Positions 55,708-64,000 of a stretch of 64,000 bases of DNA are shown piece after piece (position 1 is the stretch's first letter; every line of letters starts with the position of its first letter). Where the stretch lies: assembly GCA_044868005.1 (NCBI GenBank), contig JBIOVX010000095.1, positions 1 through 64,000 of the forward strand, read 5' to 3'. The notes beneath the pieces were generated by a model, which saw only the letters and a program-made list of their open reading frames with translations, was not told the origin of the DNA and did not search any database. The position numbers and the translations under genes were made by a program. The stretch comes from DATARR01 sp044868005 (GTDB taxonomy: Bacteria > Acidobacteriota > Thermoanaerobaculia > Multivoradales > UBA5704).

Positions 55708-57975
55708 ATGGAATGGCCGGGGAAGGAGGCGATGGAGCCGGCAGCCGCAGATTCCCGCCGAGGTCTCGCGGCCGTTGCCGCCGCGGCGCTGCTGCTCTGG
55801 CTCTGGGTCACCTTGCCTCTCGCGCTCGGAGAGCACACGCTCTACTTTCGTGACGTCTTCACGACGCACGTGCCGTTGAAGGCCTTCGGCGCGTCGGCCT
55901 TGCGCCAGGGCAGCATCCCTGTCGTCAATCCCTCGTGGGCCCTGGGGCAGCCCTTCCGGGGCAATCCCAACGCTCTGCCGTTCTATCCGGGAAACCTGCT
56001 GTACGCCTTCCTGCCCTTCTGGAGCGCTTTCAATCTTCATTTTGCCCTCCACTGGCTGCTCGCGGGGCTGTCCATGGCGGCTCTCGCACGGGCGCTGGAT
56101 CAAGGGCGGGCCGCGGCTCTCGTCGCCGGGCTCACCTATGCCGGATCGGGGTGGATCCTCTCCTGTCTGACGTTCTACAACCTGCTCGCCGTCTCGGCCT
56201 GGTGGCCTCTGGTTCTCTTCGGCGCGGTCCGCGGCGGGCGGCGGGGAGTCGCCGTGGGCGGCATCGCGTGCGGCATGGCCTTGCTGGGCGGCGAGCCGGT
56301 GACCGCCGCCCTTGGGCTCGTCCCGCTGCTGGTGAGCGCCGGCCAGCGGCACGGCGCGCGCCGGGGAGCCGCCATCGTGCTCGCCATCGGGGCGACGGGC
56401 TTGCTGGTCGCCCTGCCCCAGATCGTGGCTACGGCGCGCGTGCTGGGCTTCGCCTCCCGGACGGCGCTGGGCGGTGCTGCGGGTCCCGGCCGCTTCCATT
56501 CCGAGGCCGCCCGCCTGCTCGAGCTGATCATCCCTTTTCCTTTCGGTTTTCCCTGGGAGACCGGCAAGGGCGGGTACTGGGCCTGGAGCGAGCCCCACGG
56601 GCTGCCCTACGTGTTGACCCTCCACATCGGGATCGTGGCCCTCTGGCTGGCGCTGCGGGGCGTCCGGCGGGCGCGGTCGTGGGCTTTCCTGGCGTTCGGC
56701 GGACTGGCGCTCGCCTGGGCAGGGGGGCTCTCGGGGGATGCCTTCTCCCTCCTCACCCGAGGCCTGGTGCGCTATCCCGAGAAACTCCTCTTCTGGTACG
56801 CCCTTGCCGTTCCTCTGCTCGCCGGTTGGGGCCTGGAACGAACGGTCGCGGCCCGCACATGGCGCAGCGCGCTGGCCGGCGCCGGTCTTGCCCTGGCCGC
56901 CGCGGCCGCCGTCTTCGCAGCCGGACCGCGCCTCACCGCCTGGCTTGCCGCAGGGCGGGTACCGCCCAACCGGGTCACGGAAGCGCCGCCGTTGCGGGTG
57001 GGAAACTGGATCGTCGCGCTGCTCCTGTCCGCGGCGCTCCTCGCCCTGGCCGCCGTTGCCGCCCGGCGCCGGAGCGCGGCCGGGCTGGCGGCGGCGCAGC
57101 TCGTGGCCCTCCTCCCGCTTGCCCGGCTGGTGGCGGCGGCGCCCGTCGAGTCGTTTGCCCCGTCGTCGTGGGTCCGCCTTCTGCGCCCCGGGACGCAGAT
57201 CGTCACCTCGAATCTCGGAGCTCCCCTCGGCGGGATCGAAGAGTGGTACGAGCTGCCCGATGATTCCTATCTCACTCTGGTGCGCCTCGGCACCTACGAT
57301 CTCGAGCCGGCCTCCGGCGTGCCCGCCGGCTTGCGCTACCCCTTGGCCCGCGATCTGGACGGCATGTACTCCCCGTTTTCGGCCCTGGTCCAGAGGAGCC
57401 TGCCGCGCCTCGATTGGGACCGGAGGGCCAACTGGTTTCGGGCCCTCGGCGTCCAGGCGGCGGTGCTGGACGAGGCGCCCGGAACCGCCAATCTCCGCCT
57501 GGCCGATGCCCGGGAACGCCTCGGCGGCACGAGCCGGCTGTTCTTGGTGCGTGACCCGGCCCCGGCCGCCTACTGGCCGCGATCGGTGAAAGCCGTGGCC
57601 AGCCCGGCGGCTGCGCTGCGGGAAGTCAGCCTGGCACCGGACCCGGTCGCGCAGGTCGTCGCCGACCGGGCTCTGCGCCACATTCCGGGCGCGGTGGTCC
57701 GGCTGATCCGGGAGACCGCCGATTCAATCGAGGTCGAGGTCACCGGCCGCGGCGGACTGCTGGTTCTGCGCCGCGCCTACCAGCCGTTCTACCGTGCGCG
57801 AACCGGTACGGCGAGGCTTCGCACTCTCCCCGCGAATCTTGTCCTGCTGGGAGTGGAGGTCCCCTCGGGAGCTCATCGCGTGCGCATCGAGACCATCGCG
57901 TGGCCGGAAGATCTGGCCGCCGGGCTCGCCCTCGGCGCGCTGGCCACGGCCATCGCCTTCGCATGGCGCCGGTGA
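55708..57975 (+). CDS. YfhO-like polytopic membrane protein
   Basis: A 755-residue protein with about a dozen hydrophobic helices and a long extracytoplasmic C-terminal region. The loop TLYFRDVFTTHVPLKAFGAS then VNPSWALGQPFRGNPNALPF matches YfhO-type GT-C-like proteins, some of which add sugars to lipid-linked or teichoic-type polymers. It is divergent from the ubiA operon, 32 bp away. ATG 55708 or 55732 may be used. A tandem paralogue follows and overlaps it by 13 bp. Confidence 0.82.
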   Translation: MEWPGKEAMEPAAADSRRGLAAVAAAALLLWLWVTLPLALGEHTLYFRDVFTTHVPLKAFGASALRQGSIPVVNPSWALGQPFRGNPNALPFYPGNLLYAFLPFWSAFNLHFALHWLLAGLSMAALARALDQGRAAALVAGLTYAGSGWILSCLTFYNLLAVSAWWPLVLFGAVRGGRRGVAVGGIACGMALLGGEPVTAALGLVPLLVSAGQRHGARRGAAIVLAIGATGLLVALPQIVATARVLGFASRTALGGAAGPGRFHSEAARLLELIIPFPFGFPWETGKGGYWAWSEPHGLPYVLTLHIGIVALWLALRGVRRARSWAFLAFGGLALAWAGGLSGDAFSLLTRGLVRYPEKLLFWYALAVPLLAGWGLERTVAARTWRSALAGAGLALAAAAAVFAAGPRLTAWLAAGRVPPNRVTEAPPLRVGNWIVALLLSAALLALAAVAARRRSAAGLAAAQLVALLPLARLVAAAPVESFAPSSWVRLLRPGTQIVTSNLGAPLGGIEEWYELPDDSYLTLVRLGTYDLEPASGVPAGLRYPLARDLDGMYSPFSALVQRSLPRLDWDRRANWFRALGVQAAVLDEAPGTANLRLADARERLGGTSRLFLVRDPAPAAYWPRSVKAVASPAAALREVSLAPDPVAQVVADRALRHIPGAVVRLIRETADSIEVEVTGRGGLLVLRRAYQPFYRARTGTARLRTLPANLVLLGVEVPSGAHRVRIETIAWPEDLAAGLALGALATAIAFAWRR

Positions 57976-60446
57976 GACGAGGCTTGGTACCCTTCCGCAC
58001 CATGCTCGCGAGCTCTGCCTTCCGCTTTCGCTGGCGGACTTCCCTGCTTTACGCCGGGCCTCTGCTGCTGCTCCTCCTGCTCGCCATGCTGCCGCTCGTC
58101 CGCGGCACGGAGACGCTCATCCTGCGTGACGTGCTCAACTCCCACTTCCCCATGAAATGGTCGCAGGCGGAGGCCCTGCGGCACGGCTACTTCCCCTTGA
58201 TCGATCCCTACCGGGCGGGAGGCCAGCCGCTGGCGGGCAACCTCAACGCCGCGCCGTTCTATCCGACGAACCTCCTCTTTCTCGTCGGTTCCACCTTCTG
58301 GGCCTTCAACGCACACTTCTGGCTCCACCTGCTGCTGGCGCCTTTCGCCTTCTACTGGCTGGCGCGGAGCTGGGGCTTGCGGCCCGAAGCCGCGTGGGCG
58401 GGAGCGGCCTGCTGGACGGCGTCCGGCTTCTACCTCTCGCACCTCAACTTCTACAACCTCATCGCCGGCGTCACCCTGGCCCCCGCGCTGATCGCCGCCT
58501 GCATGGATTTCCTCCGCGGCGAGCGCCGCCGCGGCGTGCTCGCGCCGGCGATCGCCGTGCTGTGGACGCTGATGATCCTCGGCGGCGATCCGCAGACGGC
58601 GCTCCTCGCGCTCCTCCTCGCCGGCGCCGCATTGATTCTGGTCTGGCGGGAGCGGGCTGCCGGCCCGGCCTGGCGCGGGGTCGCCCTGCTCGCCGCCGCC
58701 TTCGCCTGCGGCACGCTGATCGCCCTGCCGCAGCTCACCGAGTTCCTGCGCATCCTGCCGCTCTCCTACCGCGGCCACGCGGGCTACAGCCGCGCCGTGT
58801 TGACCATAGCGAGCTGGGATCCCCGGCAGGCCGGCGAATGGCTGCTGCCCTTCCTGTTCGGCCGGCCGGACGTGCTCGCCAACGGCGCCTTCTGGGGCGG
58901 CCAGTTCTTCACCGGCGTGCCGCCCTACTATCTCTCGCTCTATCCCGGGCTGCTGGCGCTGGCCTTGATCGCCGCCTCCGGCCGGCCGCGCGGCCGGGCC
59001 GCCGGCTGGGCCTGGGGGGGCATCGCCTGTGGCCTCTTTCTGTCGCTCGGGCGGTTCAATCCCGTCACCGTCTGGCTGCTGACTTCGGTGATGCGGAAGT
59101 CGCTGCGCTACCCGATCAAGTTCTGGCTGCCGGTGGCGATCGGCGCGGCGCTGCTGTGCGGCCTCGGCTTCGAGCGGCTGCGCGCCGAAGAAGGAGCGCG
59201 TCGGCGCTTCCGCCGGATCCTCCTGCTGCTCGCGGTGGCCTTCGCCCTCTTCTGGTGCTTCCTCACCTTCGCACCGGAATGGGCCGAGGCGTGGCTCGAC
59301 CTCTTCATCCCGCGGCCGGCGGCGTTCATCGCCAACGAGCGCCTGCGCTGGGCCGGCCTCTCGCTCCTCTCGCTCGGGGTGCTCGCGGCGCTCGGCATCG
59401 CCTGCGGACTCTCCCGCCGCTCCTGGCGGCTCGGCGGCGCCTTGCTGATCGCCGTTCATGCCGCCGCGCAGGTCTGGCTGCTTCGGCCTCTCTATCCCAT
59501 GGACGCCGTGGTGCCTTACCTCGTGCCGCCGCCGGCCCTCTCCTGGGTGCCGAAGGATCTCGAGGTGGTGAACCCCGACTACAACTACCTCTTCGGGCCC
59601 AGCACCCTGCGCAAGGGCAGCTTCCCCGAGCCGCACATCCGCTGGCTCGAGCGCCGCTCCTACTTCGAGCTCTACGCGTTTTCCGGAGCTGTGTGGGGAA
59701 GGCGATACGGGCTGAACTGCTCGCCCGAGGGGCTGGACACCTTCCTCGCGCGCATCGCCCAGATCGCGGTCAAGTCCGCCAAGACTCCGGAGCGCCTGCG
59801 CATGCTCGCCGCTTGGGGCGTCGGCCGCCTGCTGGTGAATCACCCGCTGGAGCCCGTGCCGCCGCACGCCCGTCTGCTCAAGACGATCCCCAGCTTCGGC
59901 CACACGCTGTACATCTACGAGGTGACGGACCGCGCCGCCGAGGCCTTCCTCGCCCGCCGCGTCTTCCGCGAGCCCAGCCCCCGGGCCGCCTACCGGCGAA
60001 TCGCCGACCCTGGATTCGATGCGCGCACGGACGCCGTCATCGCCGGGCCGGGCGGAGCCCCGCAGGCGACCGGCGGCGGCAGCGCGCGCATTCTCCGCCG
60101 CGGACCGGAGAGCCTGGAGATCGAGACCGCCGCCGGCCCCGGGGGAGCGCTCCTCGTCGTCCAGCGCTCGAACCTTCTCTTCCAAGCGGCGATCGACGGC
60201 CGTCCCGTCCAGGTGCTCACCGCCAACGCCTATCGCATCGGCGTCCAGGTGCCCGCCGGCACGCACCGGGTGCGCTTGTCGATCGATCGGGGGCCGTTGC
60301 ACCGGTCGCTGCTTGGGGCTCTGGTGGGGGTGCTGCTGCTGCCGGTGCTGGGGTGGTCCGCGGGGCGGAGATTGCAGACGGGTATGCCCTCCGAAGCCTC
60401 ACCCCCTGTCCCCCTCTCCCTGACGGGCGAGGGGGGACGTGACTGA
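57963..60446 (+). CDS. YfhO-like polytopic membrane protein (tandem paralogue)
   Basis: An 827-residue protein with the same plan as its neighbour: TLILRDVLNSHFPMKWSQAE, then DPYRAGGQPLAGNLNAAPFY in the first loop, many helices, and a soluble C-terminal domain. ATG 57963 lies within the last codons of the upstream gene. The last residues (PSEASPPVPLSLTGEGGRD) are encoded by a REP-like palindrome, so the native stop may have been replaced. Sugar donor and acceptor are unknown. Confidence 0.82.
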   Translation: MAPVRRGLVPFRTMLASSAFRFRWRTSLLYAGPLLLLLLLAMLPLVRGTETLILRDVLNSHFPMKWSQAEALRHGYFPLIDPYRAGGQPLAGNLNAAPFYPTNLLFLVGSTFWAFNAHFWLHLLLAPFAFYWLARSWGLRPEAAWAGAACWTASGFYLSHLNFYNLIAGVTLAPALIAACMDFLRGERRRGVLAPAIAVLWTLMILGGDPQTALLALLLAGAALILVWRERAAGPAWRGVALLAAAFACGTLIALPQLTEFLRILPLSYRGHAGYSRAVLTIASWDPRQAGEWLLPFLFGRPDVLANGAFWGGQFFTGVPPYYLSLYPGLLALALIAASGRPRGRAAGWAWGGIACGLFLSLGRFNPVTVWLLTSVMRKSLRYPIKFWLPVAIGAALLCGLGFERLRAEEGARRRFRRILLLLAVAFALFWCFLTFAPEWAEAWLDLFIPRPAAFIANERLRWAGLSLLSLGVLAALGIACGLSRRSWRLGGALLIAVHAAAQVWLLRPLYPMDAVVPYLVPPPALSWVPKDLEVVNPDYNYLFGPSTLRKGSFPEPHIRWLERRSYFELYAFSGAVWGRRYGLNCSPEGLDTFLARIAQIAVKSAKTPERLRMLAAWGVGRLLVNHPLEPVPPHARLLKTIPSFGHTLYIYEVTDRAAEAFLARRVFREPSPRAAYRRIADPGFDARTDAVIAGPGGAPQATGGGSARILRRGPESLEIETAAGPGGALLVVQRSNLLFQAAIDGRPVQVLTANAYRIGVQVPAGTHRVRLSIDRGPLHRSLLGALVGVLLLPVLGWSAGRRLQTGMPSEASPPVPLSLTGEGGRD
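60398..60446. repeat. REP-like element (copy 4) at the end of the YfhO-like gene
   Basis: CCTCACCCCCTGTCCCCCTC then TCCCTGACGGGCGAGGGGGGA forms an imperfect hairpin with the CCTCACCCC edge seen in copies 1 and 3. It supplies the last codons and stop of the preceding gene. Confidence 0.5.
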
Positions 60447-60527
60447 AGCGTTCTTGCCGAGATCGTAGCGGCGGCCTGCAAACTGAACCGCGCCGTAAAC
60501 CGGCGCTGCTAAGATACCCACCCCCTC

Positions 60528-62072
60528 ATGGCCGACATCCCCCGCCGCCCCATCCGCAAGGTCTTGATCGCCAACCGCGGCGAGATCGCGGTGCGCATCC
60601 TGCGGGCGCTGCGCGAGATGGGGATCCGCGGCGCGGTGATCTACTCGGAGCCGGACCGTCTCGGCCTCCCCGTGCTGCTGGCCGACGAGGCGTATCCGAT
60701 CGGGCCGGCGCCTTCGCGCGAGAGCTATCTGCGGGGCGAAGCCATCGTCGAGCTGGCGCGGGAGATCGGCGCCGACGCCATCCATCCCGGCTACGGCTTC
60801 CTTTCCGAGCGCGCCGGCTTCGCCCGCCTCTGCCGCGACGCGGGGATCACCTTCATCGGCCCCTCTCCCGAGGCGATCGACGCCATGGGCTCCAAGGTGG
60901 AGAGCCGGCGGCTGATGATCGCGGCCGGCGTGCCGGTGGTGCCCGGGGGCCAGGACCCGCTGCCCGACCTCGAATCCGCCGCGGCCGCTGCGGAGACGAT
61001 CGGCTATCCGGTGATGCTCAAGGCCGCGGCCGGTGGCGGCGGCAAGGGAATGCGCATGGTGCCCTCGGCCGCCGAGCTGCCGGGTGCTTACCGCGCCGCC
61101 CGCTCCGAGGCGGGCGCGAGCTTCGGCGACGACTCCGTCTACCTCGAGAAACTCATCGAGAACCCGCGGCACGTCGAGATCCAGGTGATGGGCGATCTGC
61201 ACGGCCGTGTCGTCTCGCTCGGCGAGCGCGAGTGCTCGCTGCAGCGGCGCCACCAGAAGGTGGTCGAGGAGGCGCCGTCGCCGGTGGTCACGCCCGAGCT
61301 GCGCCGCCGCATGGGCGACTCCGCCGTGCTCGCCGCTTCCGCCGTGGGCTACAGCAACGCCGGCACCTGCGAGTTCCTGCTCGACCGCGACGGCAGCTTC
61401 TACTTCCTGGAGATGAACACGCGGCTGCAGGTGGAGCATCCCGTGACCGAGCTGGTGACCGGCATCGATCTCGTGCAGGCGCAGATCCGCGTCGCCGAAG
61501 GCGAGCCCCTGGGCCCGCGGTTCGACGACGTGCAGCCGCGCGGGCACGCCGTCGAGGTGCGCCTCTACGCCGAGGACCCCTACCAGCGCTTCGCGCCGTC
61601 GCCGGGCAGGATCGAGATCCTCCGCTGGCCCGACGGCCCTGGCGTGCGGGTGGACAGCGGCGTCTACGAGGGCTCGGAGGTGTCGATCCACTACGACCCG
61701 ATGCTGGCCAAGCTCATCGTCTGGGCCGCCGACCGCGAGCGGGCCCTCGATCGGCTGGGGCGCGCCCTCTCCGAGATGCGGGTGGAAGGCATCCGCACCA
61801 CGGCCCCGCTGTTCCGTGCCCTGCTCGCCGATGCCGACTTCCGCAGCGGCAACCTGGACATCGGCATGCTCGACCGCAAGCTCGGCGCCGGCGAGCTGCG
61901 GCCGTCCGCCGACGGCGCTCCCGCCGATCTGCCGCTGATCGCCGCCGCGCTCGCCCATTACGAGCGCGCCAACCGGACCGCCGCCGGACCGGCGAGCCCG
62001 GCCACCTCCCGCCGGTCCCGCTGGGGCGCCGCCGGCCGGCAGGGCGGCCTGCGCGGGGGATCATGGACCTGA
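60528..62072 (+). CDS. accC: biotin carboxylase subunit of acyl-CoA/acetyl-CoA carboxylase
   Basis: A 514-residue ATP-grasp enzyme that carboxylates the biotin of the carrier protein. Motifs: KVLIANRGEIAVRILRALRE, IHPGYGFLSERAGFARLC, the ATP loop KAAAGGGGKGMRMV, ERECSLQRRHQKVVEEAPSP, FLEMNTRLQVEHPVTELVTG and the C-terminal domain. The ~55-residue tail past the usual AccC end is Ala/Pro-rich and links towards the adjacent carrier gene, so it may work with PccB (161-1720) as PccA. Acetyl-CoA use with accD (6703) is the alternative. Confidence 0.94.
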   Translation: MADIPRRPIRKVLIANRGEIAVRILRALREMGIRGAVIYSEPDRLGLPVLLADEAYPIGPAPSRESYLRGEAIVELAREIGADAIHPGYGFLSERAGFARLCRDAGITFIGPSPEAIDAMGSKVESRRLMIAAGVPVVPGGQDPLPDLESAAAAAETIGYPVMLKAAAGGGGKGMRMVPSAAELPGAYRAARSEAGASFGDDSVYLEKLIENPRHVEIQVMGDLHGRVVSLGERECSLQRRHQKVVEEAPSPVVTPELRRRMGDSAVLAASAVGYSNAGTCEFLLDRDGSFYFLEMNTRLQVEHPVTELVTGIDLVQAQIRVAEGEPLGPRFDDVQPRGHAVEVRLYAEDPYQRFAPSPGRIEILRWPDGPGVRVDSGVYEGSEVSIHYDPMLAKLIVWAADRERALDRLGRALSEMRVEGIRTTAPLFRALLADADFRSGNLDIGMLDRKLGAGELRPSADGAPADLPLIAAALAHYERANRTAAGPASPATSRRSRWGAAGRQGGLRGGSWT

Positions 62073-62566
62073 TCGTCCGCCACGGCGAGCGCGAGGAGCG
62101 TGTGCGGGTGCGCCGCACCGGCGCCGGCTTCGAGGTGAGAGTCGGCGATCGCACCTATCATGTCGACGCCAGTGCCGCCCGCGCCGGCCTCCACAGCCTG
62201 CGTATCGGCGGCGAGCAGCACGAGGTGGCGGTCCATCCTCAGGACGGCGGCGTCTACTGGGTGAGCACCGCTCAGGGCTCCGGCCCCGTGGAGGTCGCCG
62301 ATCCGCTCACCCATCTCGCCGCGCAGGCCCATGGCGGCAAGGGAGGCAAGCGGCATCGTCGGGTCAACGCCTATATGCCGGGGCGCGTGGTGGACCTGCT
62401 CGCCGCGGAAGGCCAGGACGTGTCCGCCGGCCAGGGCGTCCTGGTGCTCGAAGCCATGAAGATGGAGAACGAGATCCGCGCCGAGCATGACGGCCGCATC
62501 GGCAAGATCTTCGTCCAGCCCGGCCAGGCGGTTGAGATGGGAAACCCGCTGTTCGAGCTGGAGTAG
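62063..62566 (+). CDS. biotin carboxyl carrier protein
   Basis: A 167-residue protein. The C-terminal biotinyl domain has the EAMKMEN lysine site (VLVLEAMKMENEIRAEHDGR) with the flanking strands AYMPGRVVDLLAAEGQDV and GQAVEMGNPLFELE. The N-terminal ~85 residues form a small beta-rich domain like those linking PccA BC and BCCP parts. The start (ATG 62063) overlaps the accC stop by 10 bp, implying coupling and fixed stoichiometry. Confidence 0.94.
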   Translation: MDLIVRHGEREERVRVRRTGAGFEVRVGDRTYHVDASAARAGLHSLRIGGEQHEVAVHPQDGGVYWVSTAQGSGPVEVADPLTHLAAQAHGGKGGKRHRRVNAYMPGRVVDLLAAEGQDVSAGQGVLVLEAMKMENEIRAEHDGRIGKIFVQPGQAVEMGNPLFELE

Positions 62567-62614
62567 GGGTATCATCCGGCCGTTCAAACGTCACGCCTTC
62601 GAAGGAGCCGGACC

Positions 62615-64000
62615 ATGAGCGAGCCGACCTTTCGTTCCGTCGCCGAGATGTTCCAGGACCGGGTGCGGTCCACCCCGGATATCGAGGCCATGTCAGGCCG
62701 CCGCGACGGCGGGTGGTACTCCCTGACCTGGGCCGAAACCGCGAAGCGGGTGCGGGCCGTGGCCTGCGGCCTGCTCAGCCTGGGATTGAAGAAAGGTGAG
62801 CGCGCCGCCATCCTCGCCACCAGCAGCCCTGACTGGGTGATCGCCGACCTCGGCATCCTCTCGGCCGGCGGCGCGACCTCGACGATCTACACCTCGAACA
62901 CCGCCGAGGAGAGCGCCTACATCCTGACCGACTCCGGGGCCCGCGTCTGCTTCGTCGAGAATCCGGACCAGGAAGCCAAGATCCGCGAGGTGCGCGATCA
63001 GCTCGGCGGTGTGGCCAAGCTGATCCTGATGAACGGCAAGCCTGCGGCCGACGACGGCTGGACGATTCCCTCAAGCGAGCTCGAGCGCCTCGGCGCCTTC
63101 TGGGATGAGGCGAACCCCGGCGGCTTCGACCAGGCGGCTGCCGCCACCGGACCGCAGGATCTCGCCACCCTCATCTACACCTCCGGAACGACGGGCAAAC
63201 CCAAGGGCGTCATGCTCACGCACGACAACTGGCTCTTCGAGGCCGATAGCATCTACGATCTCGGAGTCCTGCGGCCCGACGACAAGCAATTCGTTTTCCT
63301 GCCTTTCGCCCACTCCTTCGCCAAGGTGCTGGAGGTAGCCTTCATCCGGGCCGGCGTTCCTACGGCCATCGACGGTGTCATCGACGACGTGGCCGTCAAT
63401 CTCGCCGCTGTGCGTCCGACGCTGATGGCCGGCGTGCCGCGCGTCTACGAGAAGCTCTACAACCGCGTGGTCACCGGCGCCAAGGAAGGCAGCCCGCTCA
63501 AATACAAGATCTTCCAGTGGGCTCTCGGCGTTGGCGGCGAGGTCTCCCGCCTGCGCCGGGAGGGGCGCCAGCCGGGCGGGCTCCTGGCGTTCAAGCACCG
63601 GCTGGCGGACAAGCTCGTCTACTCCAAGCTCAAGGCCCGGCTGGGCGGCCGGCTCCGCTACCTGATCTCGGGCGGCGCGCCGCTCTCGCGCTCCATCGCC
63701 GAGTTCTTTCACGCCTGCGACATCCTCATCCTCGAAGCCTATGGCCTGACCGAGAACGCCGCCGGCGCCACCTCCAACCGGCCCGAACACTACAAGTTCG
63801 GCACCGTAGGCCGGCCCCTGAAGGGCGTCGAGATCAAGATCGACGACGACGGCGAGATCCTCATCCGCGGGCGCAACATCATGCGCGGCTACTACAACCT
63901 GCCCGAGGCCACCGCCGAAGCCCTGGATGCGGACGGCTGGCTGCACAGCGGCGACGTGGGCCAGCTCGACGCCGAGGACTTCCTCACCATCACCGACCGC
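62615..64000 (+). CDS. long-chain acyl-CoA synthetase (AMP-dependent ligase), cut by window end
   Basis: The first 462 residues of an AMP-dependent ligase; the 3' part lies beyond the window. The AMP-binding signature LIYTSGTTGKPKGVMLTHDN is present, with RYLISGGAPLSRSIAEFFHA, EAYGLTENAAGATSNRPEHY and LHSGDVGQLDAEDFLTITDR, typical of FadD15/long-chain forms. GAAGGAG precedes ATG 62615. It would activate fatty acids to acyl-CoA, fitting the neighbouring carboxylase genes. Confidence 0.92.
   Translation, partial: MSEPTFRSVAEMFQDRVRSTPDIEAMSGRRDGGWYSLTWAETAKRVRAVACGLLSLGLKKGERAAILATSSPDWVIADLGILSAGGATSTIYTSNTAEESAYILTDSGARVCFVENPDQEAKIREVRDQLGGVAKLILMNGKPAADDGWTIPSSELERLGAFWDEANPGGFDQAAAATGPQDLATLIYTSGTTGKPKGVMLTHDNWLFEADSIYDLGVLRPDDKQFVFLPFAHSFAKVLEVAFIRAGVPTAIDGVIDDVAVNLAAVRPTLMAGVPRVYEKLYNRVVTGAKEGSPLKYKIFQWALGVGGEVSRLRREGRQPGGLLAFKHRLADKLVYSKLKARLGGRLRYLISGGAPLSRSIAEFFHACDILILEAYGLTENAAGATSNRPEHYKFGTVGRPLKGVEIKIDDDGEILIRGRNIMRGYYNLPEATAEALDADGWLHSGDVGQLDAEDFLTITDR

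Overview
The window is 64 kb of GC-rich DNA (roughly 65-70% by eye) from a Gram-negative bacterium. It encodes an outer-membrane machinery (BamD, CpoB, an OmpA-like protein, a TonB-like C-terminal domain), Tat and FtsEX components, and GatB for tRNA-dependent amidation. High GC, a DUF4388 protein, a very large Ser/Thr kinase and this gene mix would fit an Acidobacteriota (possibly Thermoanaerobaculia-like) or other deltaproteobacteria-like genome. That placement is inference; no rRNA is present to settle it.

Layout. 0-3.6 kb: acyl-CoA carboxylase carboxyltransferase, a basic Lys/Ala/Pro protein, and glyA. 3.6-5.4 kb: a small accessory patch with HigBA, an unknown protein, an orphan Phd-like antitoxin, and a striking array of short motifs phased every 20 bp on both strands. 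5.5-11 kb (minus strand): a kinase with a degenerate receiver and a TonB-like tail, a coiled-coil peptide, accD and folC. 11-16.2 kb: yebC, ruvC, a DUF4388 protein, a probable outer-membrane protein and an OmpA protein carrying 37 consecutive prolines. 16.3-20 kb (minus): gatB-ftsE-ftsX and a DUF1287 protein. 20.1-20.4 kb: a 16-unit 21-bp minisatellite. 20.5-26.3 kb: GDSL lipoprotein, pgeF, a Schlafen-like ATPase-domain protein, rlmN translationally coupled to a toxin-antitoxin-like pair, a sugar/aminoglycoside-kinase-like protein and tatA. 26.3-32 kb (minus): lytic transglycosylase, Fis-like regulator, LysM protein, cpoB-bamD-rpe and a PASTA protein. 32-40 kb: nfo, an aldehyde dehydrogenase, two tRNA-Ser genes, transketolase, serS, and between them a lower-GC PIN-like gene and an IS200/RAYT-like transposase bracketed by REP-type repeats.

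40.3-60.4 kb is a surface-glycan region. It holds membrane proteins, three GT2 glycosyltransferases, a GT4/DUF1972 transferase and a polyprenyl glycosylphosphotransferase, several joined by 4-bp start/stop overlaps. An interruption at 49.9-52.5 kb carries an AbiE-like pair, VapBC and a CPBP protease. A minus-strand UbiA prenyltransferase-GT2-GT4 operon and two tandem YfhO-like membrane proteins follow. 60.5-64 kb: biotin carboxylase, biotin carrier protein and an acyl-CoA ligase cut by the window edge. These complement the carboxyltransferase at the other end of the window.

The most unusual content is non-coding or accessory: the 20-bp phased array at 5.1-5.4 kb, the 21-bp array at 20.1 kb, the REP/transposase unit that appears to have replaced a VapC toxin, and six toxin-antitoxin-type loci (two without partners) in 64 kb.
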